Of a stretch of DNA of 64,000 nt, positions 10,540-20,849 are shown piece by piece. A program made the translations under genes and the position numbers. Location of the stretch: assembly GCA_016271365.2 (NCBI GenBank), contig CM057450.1:1804446967-1804510966 (forward strand), written 5' to 3'. The stretch's first letter is position 1. Every line of letters begins with the position of its first letter. The DNA is from Neoceratodus forsteri (taxonomy: Eukaryota > Chordata > Ceratodontiformes > Ceratodontidae). The notes under the pieces were generated by a model. The model saw only the letters and a program-made list of their open reading frames with translations. It was not told the DNA's origin and did not search any database.

Positions 10540-12690
10540 GCCTTGTTACACGGGTTTGACTGTTTTAGAGAGTCTCTGATGATGACCCCTAGGTTTCTCC
10601 CCTTAGAGGTCTTGCCCAGCTTTACCCTTCCCATCCAGTACTCTGTCCTGGGGTTCTTATTCCCTGTATGCATCACCTTGCACTGTTTGGCATTGAATTT
10701 CAACTGCCAAACCTTTGACCACCACTGGAGCTTTTGTAAGTTGCTGTCTCTCTGCATCTGTTTAACCCCGGGTTCATTTGAGATATTTATCTATGTGGGA
10801 CACTGACCCAGTAGGTATAAAAAGTAAGTGTCAAATTAAAAAAATAATGGTTCATATTCAAGCTCAGATTCATAAAACAGCAGTTTAAAATCTCTATAAC
10901 CGTGATCAGGTTGTCCCCAAGGTAGAAGAAAAGGTGGGTCAGAATTAAAAACTGTGTGCCAATTATCCCACTCCCCCACCCAAAAATGAACCCTGCCTCA
11001 CTGTCTACCCTGCCACAGAGCTTAGTGTCATCTGTGAAGAGACTCATCTTTCCCTGGATTCCTTCTCCCATGTCGCTAATGAACATATTGAAAAGGACTG
11101 GACCAGGACCGATCCTTGTGGCACCCCACTGGTGACCTCCTCTCTTCTGATTGGATTCTGTAAACCACAACCCTATGTCGTCTCCCTTCCAACAGGTTTC
11201 TCACCTGTATAACTGTGTCTTTTGCTGTGCCCAGATCCTCTAGCTTCTTCAGCAACCTTTTGTGAGGCACCGAGGTGAAAGCCGTACCGAAATTATTGTA
11301 GAGTAAATCCATAGTATAGCCCTTATCCACTACCCTAGTTACCCAGTCAAGGAATACTATCAGTTTGGTCTGACGAGACCTTCAAGCCATAAACTGGTGC
11401 TGTTTACTATCTTTGAGTTCATTGCTCTTCAGTTAGTTTACGAGGTTCTCTTTGACTAGTGTTTGCATCAGTTTATCTACAATAGAGGTAAGACTGACAG
11501 GTTTGTAGTATTTGGTTGCTCCTTGCCGCCCCCCCCCCCAACCTTTATGGAGCAGGACTACGTCTGCTACCCTTCAGTCTTTTTTGGAACAATCCCTGTC
11601 CGAATTGAGCTATTGAATAACCCTGCTAGGGGTTCAGTTAGTTCCATTGGCAGTTCCTTGAGCAGCCTCTGATGCATCCCATCTGTCCTTTGGGCCCTAT
11701 CTGTCTTAAGCGCTACTAGCCCTTTATGTAGCCTTTCATTGGTAAATACTTGCTGCCTTATTTCTGGGATTGCCATTACAGCTGCCTTAATGCCACTCTC
11801 TGGCAGAAGCCCACTGTCTTCCCTTGTGAATGCAGAGCAAAAGTAGTCGTTAAGAATTGCTACTTTCTGCCTGTCCCCCTCAATTATCCTACCTCTCTCT
11901 GTTAGCCTGACAATTTCACCTCCTCCTCCCGTCTTCTTTATTGTTTCCCTGATACATCTAAAGAACTGTTTGTTTTTCCCACCCTTGAACCCCTCCACAG
12001 TACTCATCTCTGTGTCTACCTTTGCTTCTCTGACTGCTCTTTTGATTTCCATTGTTCTCATTTGGTACTCTCTATCCTTCCTTCCCATGTTTTTCCTTGT
12101 ACCTGGTGAAGGCCTTCCATTTGGCTCACTGCTTTCCTGACCTTTCCAGAGAACCATATTGGTCTCTGTACCTCTTTCTTTTGGGTACTGTTCTCTTGCA
12201 AGATTTGTTGCCTCAAGAATGGTGCCCATCTTTCCTCCACATTGTTGATGCTGTCCACTCCAACTAACTTGTCCCAGCCCTCCTCACTCATCTGGTTGAA
12301 GTATGCCCTTCTGAAATCTAGGACTTTAGCATTTGAAGAGGCTTAGTCATCCCAAGGGCTAGCTCGAACCATATAGAGTTATGGTTGCTGGACCCTAGTG
12401 GCTGCCATACCCTCATTCCTCCTTCCACTTCCGAATTGGTGAGCACCACATTGAGAATGGCAGCTTGCCTAGTGGGTTCTTTAACCAACTGCACCAGCAG
12501 GCAGTCCTGCAGTATATCCAGGAGGACCTGACTTCTGGAGCTTCTGGCTGCTGGAATGACCCAGTCAGTATTTGTCAGGTTTAGATTTCCCACCACCACC
12601 TTTATCATCTGCCTTTCTCGTTCTTCCCCCAGCTCCTTATCTCTCTCTTTCCTCTGTCCTTGAGGTCTGTAGATTACCTCCATTCTTAGA
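10540..12690 (-). pseudogene. CR1 ORF2 (endonuclease - reverse transcriptase), broken
   Basis: The endonuclease C-half is open at 12,683-12,318: VVVGNLNLTNTDWVIP (GDFN-like), LLVQLVKEPTR and a final SSNHNSIWFEL where the usual SDH reads SNH. The 220-codon frame at 12,229-11,567 is the linker and RT N-terminus (FFRCIRETIKK, LNDYFCSAFT, DGMHQRLLKEL). RT continues at 11,330-11,076 (TAFTSVPHKRLLKKLEDLG) and 11,170-10,787 (a degraded FTDDTKLCG replacing F-A-D-D). The nearest unbroken frame is 220 codons, so it is not functional. Confidence 0.85.
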
Positions 12691-13107
12691 GTCGCTGTGG
12701 GTTCAGCTCACAGCATCCTTAGGCAAGAAACTGTTTCTCCCCCCCTTACTTCCCCTGTTGTTTCCATTCTGCACTGCCTCTGTGCCCTCTCTGACATTTA
12801 GGGTATGGCACCTTCTTTGCCTTTTCCTCTAACCCATATAAACATGGTGCAGCCTGCGACTGTCCGGTCCCAGTCATTATTCTCTGGGACCCAGGTTTCT
12901 GTGATGGCTACTAGATCCATCTCAATATTTGCTACCATTGGTTGGAGCTCACTAACTTTATCTCCCAGACTGTTGGCATTAAGGCAGACCCCTTTCCATC
13001 TTTCTCCTGATCAGCCCTTGCTTTTTCCTATTCCTTCTTCTTTATTCTTCCCTAGTCTCTCTAATTTTTTTTTTTTCATGTTGAATGTAGGCCTTGTCAG
13101 CCCTCCG

Positions 13108-13395
13108 TCATTGTTCTCTTCCCCCTAACATAATCTGAACTTCAACCTTACTGTTACCCTTCTTGCTTCTACTAGTCCCCTGGTCAGGGGGAGCCCTGAC
13201 TAGGTTCCTCACATGCTCTCGCTTCTCAGTGGTTCCCCTAACCTCCGTCTCTCCCACAGCACTTGCTTCCTTTGTTGTCAGGTGAAGGCCATCACCCTTG
13301 AAGAACCTCCTGTCCCAGAATCCCCCTAGTCCCCAACAAAGTGGTATCCCTCCTCCTGACACCATCCCTTCAGCTACCCAATAAACTCCAGTACC
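13108..13395 (-). pseudogene. CR1 ORF1 C-terminus, SGNH esterase-like end
   Basis: The minus strand reads (S)DSDQVLEFIG, a stop, LKGWCQEEGYHF and later RRFFKGDGLHLTTKE. DGLHL is block V (DxxH) of the SGNH/GDSL hydrolase-like domain carried by ORF1 of many CR1 and L2 LINEs. The catalytic Ser part would lie further 5' and is missing, because the foldback sequence begins here. Confidence 0.7.
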
Positions 13396-14199
13396 TGGTC
13401 ACTGTCACTGAATCTGAAGCAGCTCTTGAATAAACATGGATAACTGTTTACTGTTTAAATCATCATAACCTCTCATTTATTTCTTCCTGCGTGTCCATTG
13501 TGGGTCACTCTTCTTCCAACCCTTTTGCTCTAAATAAACCAGTAAACATAAGTATTTTAACATACAATGTTATAATTCATTCACTAGAAATATTCGGGGA
13601 CTGATACAATCCACTTACCCACCAGCTGCTGAGATGTAAATTCCACACCACTGCACAATGCAGTAGGTCCCCACAAGCACATCAGCAGCCTCCCCTGAAC
13701 TCCTTTTTTTTTTTTTGCAGGTGGCAGGCATCACAAGTCTTGGGTCCCCCCGGTCGGGTGTTTACCTCCAGTCAGTGGTACCACTCCCGAACTCCTCCTC
13801 TTGCTGTGACTGGCAGCCACCAGTGGTCTTCGCTCACCTCACCCTGTTCTGAATTGAATCAGGGTGGGGGAGAATGGAAAATGCAGAATGGAACCTGACC
13901 AAAGCACCTGACCTTGTGCTTGTGGGGACTTACTGCGTTGTGCAGCGGTGTGCAATTTACATCTCCTCGGCTGGCAAGGAAAGTGGCTTGTATCGGTCCC
14001 TGAATATTTCTAGTGAATGAATCATAACACTGAATGTTAAAGTACTTATGTTTACTGGTTATTTAGAGCAAAAGGGTTGGGAGGAGAGTGACCTGCAATG
14101 GACACGCAGGAAGAAATGAAAGAGAGAGGTTATAATGATTTAAAAATTAAACAGTTACCTCTGTTTATTCAAGAGCTACTTCAGATTCAGTGACCAGGT
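13386..14199. repeat. Large foldback: two inverted arms of about 290 bp
   Basis: The left arm (13,386-about 13,685) and right arm (about 13,905-14,199) are reverse complements with scattered mismatches. They share GAATCTGAAG, TTCTTCCTGCGTGTCCATTG, CAACCCTTTTGCTCTAAATA, CATTCACTAGAAATATTC and CCCCACAAGCAC. The central spacer is about 220 bp and includes (T)12. No coding content. It could be a foldback DNA transposon or two abutting inverted copies of a repeat. The left tip overlaps the end of CR1 ORF1 coding sequence, so the exact boundary is unsure. Confidence 0.8.
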
Positions 14200-14760
14200 T
14201 CTGGAGCGTGTCACGTGACTGGCAGTAGAAGAAAGAGCAGGACTGCCAGTTGCCGTACAAATGTAATTTTTCTGTAAGACTTCAGTGGAGTTGCCACAGA
14301 CAGTTATAAAGCAGCACTGTATCGGGAGTCTGTGACGTCAGCATTTCAAGACTTGGCACGTGCGGACTCCCAAAATAAACAGACGGTGGCAGGATAGTAG
14401 GCAGTTAAGAAAAGGAATGGACCTTACAAATATGGTTTTGAGCACCTAAACCATACAAAACACAAAGACCATGGTTAGAAGTTAATGATTTAGGTAACAG
14501 GTAAAAATAGTGAAAAAACGTTTCCCATCTTCTTTAACAACAGCCTGATTCTAGCTAAAATATTTTTCCAATAAATGCTATTTTAGAACAAGAAATCAGC
14601 AACCCAGAAAGCCCACCAAACAGTGACAGACAGAATCACAGTAGCACATAATTAGACCACCACACAGCAACCAGCCAGCAAATCCTAGTGACGAGGACGA
14701 CCCCACAAAAGGCACAGTCAAACTGCCAAACAATGGTACATAAAGAATACTGGATGGGGA
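14200..14760. other. Unassigned interval
   Basis: No frame, tandem repeat or inverted repeat of note. A CA/GA-rich stretch lies at about 14,590-14,720. Confidence 0.4.
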
Positions 14761-14890
14761 AACTATGCACAACCAGTGTGTTCTGCCTCAGAGGTGTTCT
14801 GATTCCCTCTGACCTCGAGAGTGATGCTCGAGGGGTTCATTAGAATCAGAACCCCAAATGTTTCAGAACACACTGGTGTCTGCATAGCTT
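14761..14890. mobile_element. Hairpin MITE, 130 bp
   Basis: The left arm 14,761-14,819 and right arm 14,826-14,890 pair over most of their length, around a 6-base loop between two CTCGAG boxes. The outer ends are AACTATGCA and TGCATAGCTT, and ACCAGTGTGTTCTG is found inverted on the other side. The near-perfect hairpin form fits a miniature inverted-repeat element. Superfamily unknown; no clear target duplication. Confidence 0.65.
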
Positions 14891-15363
14891 TTGCGATCTG
14901 TATCTTTTTTATAGTGTAGGTGCCCTATAATATGAGAACAGTTTGATCTTTGGTTTTGTTTTTTTGTAACAGAAAAATAAATGTTTGGTGCTGCATCTTA
15001 TTCCAGGTTTTAAGGTCGTTTGCTAGGATCAGTGGTGTGGTTGGTAGGGATCAGACGTCCCTACGTCTATAGCATGGGCTTTCATTAGTTGTCAGTTGCG
15101 TTTGGGAGGGATTTTCAGAAAAAGAAAACAGGGCGGCTGTATTTCCAGCTAAGCTAGAGGACTGCGACTGTGAGGAATTGTCTTTCATTTTGTGAGTAAT
15201 TTTAAATATCTGATCGATCCTGCAAATTTTTATTCTTTTTTTTGTGGTATCTGTTCGAGTCGCGGGTTTGGGTGATCATGTCAGGTTTGGGTGAACATGT
15301 CGCCGCCTCGAGTGTTTATTTGGTTTATCCTGACATTTCTGTTGCTCATTAGTTTCTAAAAAG

Positions 15364-15441
15364 AGCTGAAATGTTGTTGTACCACAGTTGGGTATTGCCG
15401 CGTTCTATGACCTTTGAATGTGGTACAGCAACATTTCAGCT
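15364..15441. repeat. Short inverted repeat (hairpin)
   Basis: AGCTGAAATGTTGTTGTACC at 15,364 is matched inverted by GGTACAGCAACATTTCAGCT ending at 15,441, with one mismatch; the pairing extends a few bases further in, and the loop is about 32 bp. It could be the remnant of a small hairpin element. Confidence 0.6.
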
Positions 15442-15593
15442 AGGATGGTATTATATCCAGAACAAGCCCTTACCATATACTATAAAATGAAAGTCACACT
15501 AGATGTGATTCACAACAGAAGAAATGGGGTGGCTATCCTGCTCTCAACCGACATCAGACAGACAAATTCCACACCTTCCTGTAGGCAGCAATA

Positions 15594-15901
15594 AATATTT
15601 CAAACAGAAATGCGCACATAAGGAACAATCTATACTTGCATGAAAATAGAAGAAAGCAATATCCACACAATGAATTTCCAAAGCATTTTCAGATTTTACT
15701 TGTTGTGTCTTTCTCTCATGCACAGTGTATTTCACAATATCACTCAGGTAACAAGTAACCCCTAGTGCCTCGACTCTTCACGAAGACACGACAAGTAAAA
15801 GCTGAAAATTCTTTGGAAATTCATTGTGTGGATGTTGCTTTCGTCTATTTTCATGCAAGTAGACATTGTTCCTTATGTGCGCATTTCTGTTTGAAATATT
15901 T
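15594..15901. repeat. Inverted repeat, arms of about 120 bp
   Basis: Arms 15,594-15,713 and 15,782-15,901 pair over about 120 bp at high identity, with a 68-bp spacer. Both contain AATATTTCAAACAGAAATGC, CACATAAGGAACAAT and CACACAATGAATTTCCAAAG in opposite orientation. Probably a non-autonomous foldback DNA element. A 63-codon frame inside is only a by-product. Confidence 0.8.
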
Positions 15902-16254
15902 GGTGTTTATGTGAAGGCTTGCAACCTTTAGAAGTGCAGCACGGCCAGCATTTGCAGCTCGCGGTGGACACTTTGGATTTATTTACTGTAGGTGGCAATA
16001 CCCTGCTTTTTAATCTACAAACTGTACACAAAAAAATAAAATAAAAAAATATGGAAAATGTTCACTTAGCTATGGGAGTTCCACACAGACAAAGGCGCTC
16101 TGCTGCTGCTGCTAGTATTCTGAAGACACAGACAATGAGATTTGTTTGTTTGCAGTGGCCATGCAGCAGAAAGGTGAAACCAGGAAGTGGTAGGCACTGG
16201 TGCAGGGTCGAGGGGGCTGTACTACGAGTTAGCAGGCCCAAACAGTAAGAAAAG
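15902..16254. other. Unassigned interval
   Basis: Short A-rich run at 16,029-16,050 and a (CTG)4 run near 16,103. A 65-codon frame at 16,051-16,248 shows no recognisable domain. Confidence 0.4.
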
Positions 16255-17649
16255 CCAAAAAGCAGGCTAGGATAGCACTTCTGAAGTGGGAAAACTAATG
16301 GAATCCTTGATTAAACAAGACCTCGTGTAGTACCTAGAGGAGAATGGGCTTAGGACACCAAGCAACATGGATTTGTGGCAGGAAGGTCGTGCCAGATGAA
16401 TCTAATCACCTTTTTTCAACTGGGTGACAAAGGAATTAGATAGGGGGCACACAGTGGACCTTCTCTATTTTGATTTCAGCAAGGCATTTGATTCTGTACC
16501 ACACAAGCACCTGCTGAAGAACCTGGAGGACACAGGGGCCTCAAAAAGCTTAGTCAGATGAATGGGCAACTGGCTCACAGATAGGAGACAAAGGGTGGTG
16601 ATAAACAGGGTGAAATCAACAGAGGGCGCCATTACTAGTGGAATTCCACAGGGATCTGTGTTGGGCCCTGTTCTCTTGAACATATTCATCAGTGACATCG
16701 AAAATTATATCCAGAGTAGGCTAGCCCTGTTTGCAGACGACACCAAGCTCGGAGGGCAGGTGGGCACTCTTGAAGGGGTTAGGGACCTACAAGACCTCCA
16801 AAAATTGGAAAGGTGGTCTAATCTGTACCAACTGAAATTCAACGCTACAAAAGTGTAAATTGATGCATCTTGGTAAAGGGAACCCTGGGACGGAATATGG
16901 GCTTAATGGGGTTAAATTGAGAACCTTGCAGGAAGAGAGGGACCTGGGGGGTCATTATTACTGGCACCCTGAAACCGATGAGCCAGTGTAACAAAGCATA
17001 CAGCAGGGTGAACAAAATGTTGGGGTGTATAGGCAGGGGTATTGATAGCAGGAAGAGGGAAGTGATCATCCCCCTTCTACACACTTAGAGTACTGTGTTC
17101 AATTTTGTAGGCTGCACTTGAGAAAGTATAGGGTCAGGTTGGAGTCAGTGCAGAGGAGGGTGACCAAGACAATATAGGATTTGCAGGGACTCCCCTAAGA
17201 GGAATGGCTAGCAGCATTGCGTTTGGACTGACTGGAAACCAGGAGGGAGAGGGGAGACATGATAGAAACATTCAAGTTCTTAAAAGGCATAAGCAAAGTA
17301 CCTGACACTGAGGAGCTGTTCCATAGGGTCACCAACACAATGACTGGAGGGAACGAATGGAAATTTGGTTGGGGAGTTTCAGGAGGGATCTCAGGAAGTA
17401 CTACTTCACTGAAAGAGTAGTGGAGTCATAGAATAGTCTGCTGGCGGAGGTAGTGGGGGCAGAGACTGTGACGACTTTCAAGCATACGTGGGACAGAGCT
17501 AGAGCACAACTTCGAGACATTAAAGCAAGTAAATAGTAATTTTGTGCTGTGGGGGTAGCCCCCTGGGACAGTCGCTAGGTCCTAGGCATTTCATGGGCAG
17601 ACTCGATGGACCCTAGGTCTCCTTCTGCCATCACTGTCTATGTTTCTGT
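16255..17649 (+). mobile_element. CR1-type LINE, 5'-truncated (RT to 3' end)
   Basis: The plus strand begins inside RT (GKLMESLIKQDL, then a stop) and continues through FDFSKAFDSVPHKHLLKNLED, SGIPQGSVLGPVLLNIFISD and LALFADDTKLGG. The C-terminal third of ORF2 is badly broken. The end carries the CR1/L3-style tail: GACTCGATGGACCCTAGGTC followed by TCTATGTTTCTGTG near 17,649. The RT catalytic F-A-D-D is intact in 16,562-16,858, but stops at 16,560 and 16,856 and later frameshifts disable it. Truncation at the 5' end is usual for LINE insertions. Confidence 0.88.
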
Positions 17650-17893
17650 GATAGCTTATCACTCCAGAGTGGGTACTCACAGTGTAACAGGGAATTTTGT
17701 CATCCCAAATACAGTGGTGAACACTGTTACAGACCTCCCATGGTTCAGGTGCCTTGTGGGTCTGCATCACAGTGTTTGCCTCTTTATTTGTGCTATTTTG
17801 CATAATTAAATAATTTTTCTACCAAGCCACTGTTCTGGACTGATGGAATTCCCTATTACGCTGTGAGTACCCACTCTGGAGTGCTGAGCTATC
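17650..17893. mobile_element. Terminal-inverted-repeat MITE, 244 bp
   Basis: The left end GATAGCTTATCACTCCAGAG and right end CACTCTGGAGTGCTGAGCTATC are inverted repeats. Pairing continues through GTGGGTACTCACAG-GTAA-AGGGAATT, giving arms of about 48 bp around a 150-bp core. It abuts the CR1 tail exactly. I see no obvious target duplication. A small non-autonomous cut-and-paste element is the likely identity. Confidence 0.75.
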
Positions 17894-17929
17894 CTGCTTT
17901 TTGGTCATGCAGCAGAACATGTGGTAGCA

Positions 17930-18425
17930 CAGTGAGCTGCAGACCAAGATGGGTAACTAAGGTATGTTAAAACAGTGGCCCAGGCTGCTGCAGATCATGA
18001 TTGCATTAAAAAATTGCATTGGTGTGGGGGTAATTTAGACCAGCCAGCTCCAATTGCAGTGTGGTCGACGTCAGAGGTACATAATATCCAGGCAGTCAGC
18101 AGAACATGAGAGAGCAGTCATCTTCGGACTTGGAGCTAATTCGGTATATCCAAGTCAGAGGGCCACATGCCAACAGTGATTTGTTTCTTGCAGGCCAGTA
18201 CAATATGTAGTAACACAGCAACCCCATTTAGTTTGACATCAGGCTTAGTATGGTAGTGAAATTACCTGAGAATAGGGTAGGTCACAGTCAGTCTGCTGCA
18301 GGTCACTGTCCGTTGCATGAAAAATTGCATTGGGGGGTTAGATAAGTCAGCCAGCCACATATTGACTGCACAGGTCAGTCAAGAATGTATGGCTATGCAG
18401 ACATTTTAGGTTAAATATTCTGTGC
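17930..18425. repeat. Diverged direct repeat, period about 315 bp
   Basis: Blocks at about 17,975 and 18,290 share CTGCTGCAG-TCA, AAAAATTGCATTGG-G-GG and CAGCCAGC in the same order. GTAGCACAG/GTAACACAG blocks precede them by similar distances. The two copies are poorly conserved. No coding content seen. Confidence 0.5.
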
Positions 18426-18429
18426 ACAC

Positions 18430-18925
18430 ACTACTATCCCAGCACTTGCTGGGACACTTCCCTTCACCACGGGCACAATTGGACCAGAAGTTGCTGGGAC
18501 ATTTCCATTCACCAAAGTAACTATTGACCCAACAGATGCTGGCAAAGTTCTGTTACTGCAAGTACTACTGTCCCATCAGACCCACATCTGCTTCAACACT
18601 TTCCTAACCTCAGACACTACTATTCCAGAACATGCTGAGACACTTTACTTCACCTCAAGCACTAGTAGCCCTGCATATACTGGCAATGTTGTGTTGCTGC
18701 AAATACTGAGCAAGCAGATCCACATCTCTTCAGACACTTTCCCATACGTGAAACACTAATGTAACAGTACATGCTGGGAAACTTCCCTTCACCACAGGCA
18801 CTAATGTCCCAGCAGATCCTGGCAGAGTTTTGTTGCCACAAGTACTACTGTCTCAGCAAATCTGCATTTGCTGGGACACTTTCCTCACTTCATACACTGC
18901 TGTCCCCACACATGCTGGCAGAGCT
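18430..18925. repeat. Degenerate tandem array (CCCAGCA-ATGCTGG motif)
   Basis: Repeated blocks read ACTA-TGTCCCAGCA followed by TGCTGGGACA-TT and a CACCTCA-GCACTA link. Higher-order copies start near 18,430, 18,614 and 18,752. In each, a TGCTGGGACACTTCCCTTCAC subunit is followed by a GATGCTGGCAAAGTT-TGTT subunit and an ATCTGC...ACACTTTCC subunit. It looks like an old satellite or internally repetitive element of about 55-bp subunits. Confidence 0.65.
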
Positions 18926-19299
18926 TGTTTACTGTAGTCTTTACCACCGATGCTTGATACATGGGACTTTCTCATGCTACAGAAAACCTGAAACTCACTT
19001 ATTACAACCTTCTCAATACCCTTTCCGGCATGGGCACTAGGAGGGGACTGGACCAAATATAGGAGATGGGGTAGTGTTACCATCTGTATCGCCTCTAACC
19101 TCCATTTCAAAGTCAAGGGTATTCTGTCCTAATGTGTTAAATCACCTGCCAACTGTCCTTTTAGGGGTCTTAGTTCTACTGGTGCAAGTGTATTAAGTCA
19201 TGTGGCAGGATGTTCCCCAAATAGTCTCCTCTGTCCCCATCTGAGCAGAAAACGTTTCCGCTGTGTAAGCGGAAAGTAAAACTAGAATTATAAAATCTG

Positions 19300-19860
19300 T
19301 TTCTTTAATTAATTTTTTAATATCCAGAATGATAACCAAAACAGTCTAGGTAAGAAAATACTCTTGGCAAAAGGGTGCTCAGGCAGGAATATATAACTTA
19401 TCATCTACATATAAAGATATGCGAAAATCCTGACGTTGATCAAGTATCCCCTGAATATCAGTATCCTTATGGATGTCCTGCGCTAATGGCTGTATGTAGA
19501 GATCAAAAGCAGAGGGGACCGTGTGCACCCCTGCCTTGGGTCCTGCTGCAAACTAAACCTACCCGAACGGTGACTGTTGGCCTGAACTCGAGTCACTGGA
19601 GACTGGTAGATGGAAGAAATCAATGACTAGGACAACAGAGGGAAACCAAGGTTCCCGAGTGTGGAGCTGAGAAAACCCAGTCAAAGACTTTCTCTCCATC
19701 CACACTTGCTATCACTACCAGCTGTTTATTTAAATGCATGCAGCATATGGCAGGGTTTTCTAATATTGTCCGAAGTTTGCCTAGTATGGACAAAATCGGT
19801 CTGCTCCCGGGTGGATTATTGAGGGGAGAATCTGGTTCAAGCAGCATACGAAGATGGCTG
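19300..19860 (-). pseudogene. L1/Tx1-clade RT fragment
   Basis: The minus-strand frame 19,847-19,620 ends in VIASVDGEKVFDWVFSA, matching the S-x-D-A-E-K-A-F-D-R-V block of L1-type RT. Continuing downward gives LEFRPTVTVRVGLVCS and RGAHGPLCF, which line up with the L1 region before the P-L-S-P-L-L block. Each block is decayed. Only this piece of RT is present. Confidence 0.6.
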
Positions 19861-19902
19861 TGAAAATGTTGTTGTCCACCCTGAACACTGAAATTGGCGA
19901 TA

Positions 19903-20095
19903 TTTATTTATTGAGTGATTGATTGATTTTATTGATTGATTGAAAGAAGAGTTTTACCAGGAAAGGCCTTCTGAGCCAAAATAGCTTGTTTCCAGAAGTG
20001 TCCTCTGGGGCAGGAGTACAAGGGATAAAATACTACAGTAGCACATATACAACGGCAAACAACATAAATTATACAATGGGTCTTAAAATACTGCG
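19903..20095 (-). repeat. LINE 3' tail fragment
   Basis: On the minus strand this ends in a TCAATCAATCAA-type run, seen on the plus strand as TTGATTGATTTTATTGATTG, preceded by a short non-coding region. Short-repeat tails like this are the normal 3' ends of L2/CR1-type LINEs. A related layout occurs at 36,785. Extremely 5'-truncated copy. Confidence 0.5.
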
Positions 20096-20103
20096 TCCTG
20101 ATT

Positions 20104-20171
20104 GACTGGCTGGCACGATTTACAGTGTGTAAATCCTGCTATCCCCTTACGGGAAGACGTGCCAGCCAGCC
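20104..20171. repeat. Short hairpin
   Basis: GACTGGCTGGCACG at 20,104 pairs with CGTGCCAGCCAGCC ending at 20,171. Probably a small inverted-repeat element or relic. Confidence 0.5.
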
Positions 20172-20314
20172 ACATCTGCCATCCCCATTGTGAAATCACT
20201 GTAACCCCTGAAACACCAATAGAAAAGACGCCAGGTTGTTACCTGTAAATGGCGGCTAAACACAGTTTTTCCTTATTTTTTCTCAGGAAAAGACGAACGG
20301 CCCACTGTATAATC

Positions 20315-20459
20315 GCAATATCCCACTCGGTGGTGTGGGTGATGCCAGGATTTAGCCACTTCTGTTGTGGTTTCCTCACTTGGCCAGCGGCTTCATGACC
20401 AAACCACACCAGGCGTGGGTAAATCCTGGCATCACCCACACCCTCTCGTGGTATATTGC
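20315..20459. mobile_element. Hairpin MITE, 145 bp
   Basis: The left arm 20,315-20,354 (GCAATATCCCACTCGGTGG to GCCAGGATTTA) pairs with the right arm 20,420-20,459 (TAAATCCTGGC to GGTATATTGC). Arms are 40 bp with a few mismatches and the loop is 65 bp. Non-coding. Likely a miniature inverted-repeat element of unknown family. Confidence 0.65.
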
Positions 20460-20499
20460 TTAAATATACATGTGCAGAATGACACATTACAGTATCACT

Positions 20500-20655
20500 A
20501 AATTTATAGTTTCAGAGCAGCTACAAATAAGGTACTTGGAGCTTCAGGCAGGTGCAAAACATGTCGGTATAAATAAGGTTATTGTTTCAGAGCAGCTGCA
20601 GAGGGGTGAGTTGGAGATTCAGGCAGGTGTAAAACAAGGTGTACCTGAGTCAAGG
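20500..20655. repeat. Two-copy tandem duplication, about 75 bp
   Basis: TAGTTTCAGAGCAGCT at about 20,507 and TTGTTTCAGAGCAGCT at 20,582 each lead into TTGGAG-TTCAGGCAGGTG-AAAACA. Imperfect direct duplication; no coding role recognised. Confidence 0.6.
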
Positions 20656-20849
20656 AACACATTTGCAATAATTAGTGTTGTGCCAAGGCAACATAGGAGA
20701 CTAAGGGCAAGTGCAGATGTGAGCAGTATGCGTGTGGAGAAGAGCCTTCAGAGCAGCAGGTGTGGAGGTAGCATGGGTGGTGGATGGACAGAAGGGGCAG
20801 AGAAGGAGCAGCTTGTAGAAGAAAGCAGACTGCCTATCACGGGGCTTAT

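Larger units (their letters stand above)
10156..13395 (-). mobile_element. CR1-type LINE, nearly full ORF2 plus ORF1 tail
   Basis: Minus strand, from high to low coordinates: ORF1 C-terminus (13,395-13,108), a connector, endonuclease (about 12,690-12,320), the endonuclease-RT linker (12,290-11,567), RT (11,330-10,540) and a C-terminal tail with RLRTWGHKLKLTG-like wording near 10,190. About 3.2 kb. Only the beginning is missing, where the foldback structure starts. Frameshifts occur throughout. The element type is indicated by NTDWVIP, RLLKKLEDLG and the GDGLHL end of ORF1. Confidence 0.85.

Noticed and set aside
15041..15065. Possible small palindrome GTAGGGA...TCCCTAC as a regulatory site
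   Set aside because: Seven-base arms are expected often by chance in 64 kb and no gene lies nearby.
18430..18925. CRISPR-like array
   Set aside because: The repeats are degenerate, spacers are not unique sequence of constant length, and the context is a eukaryotic repeat landscape.
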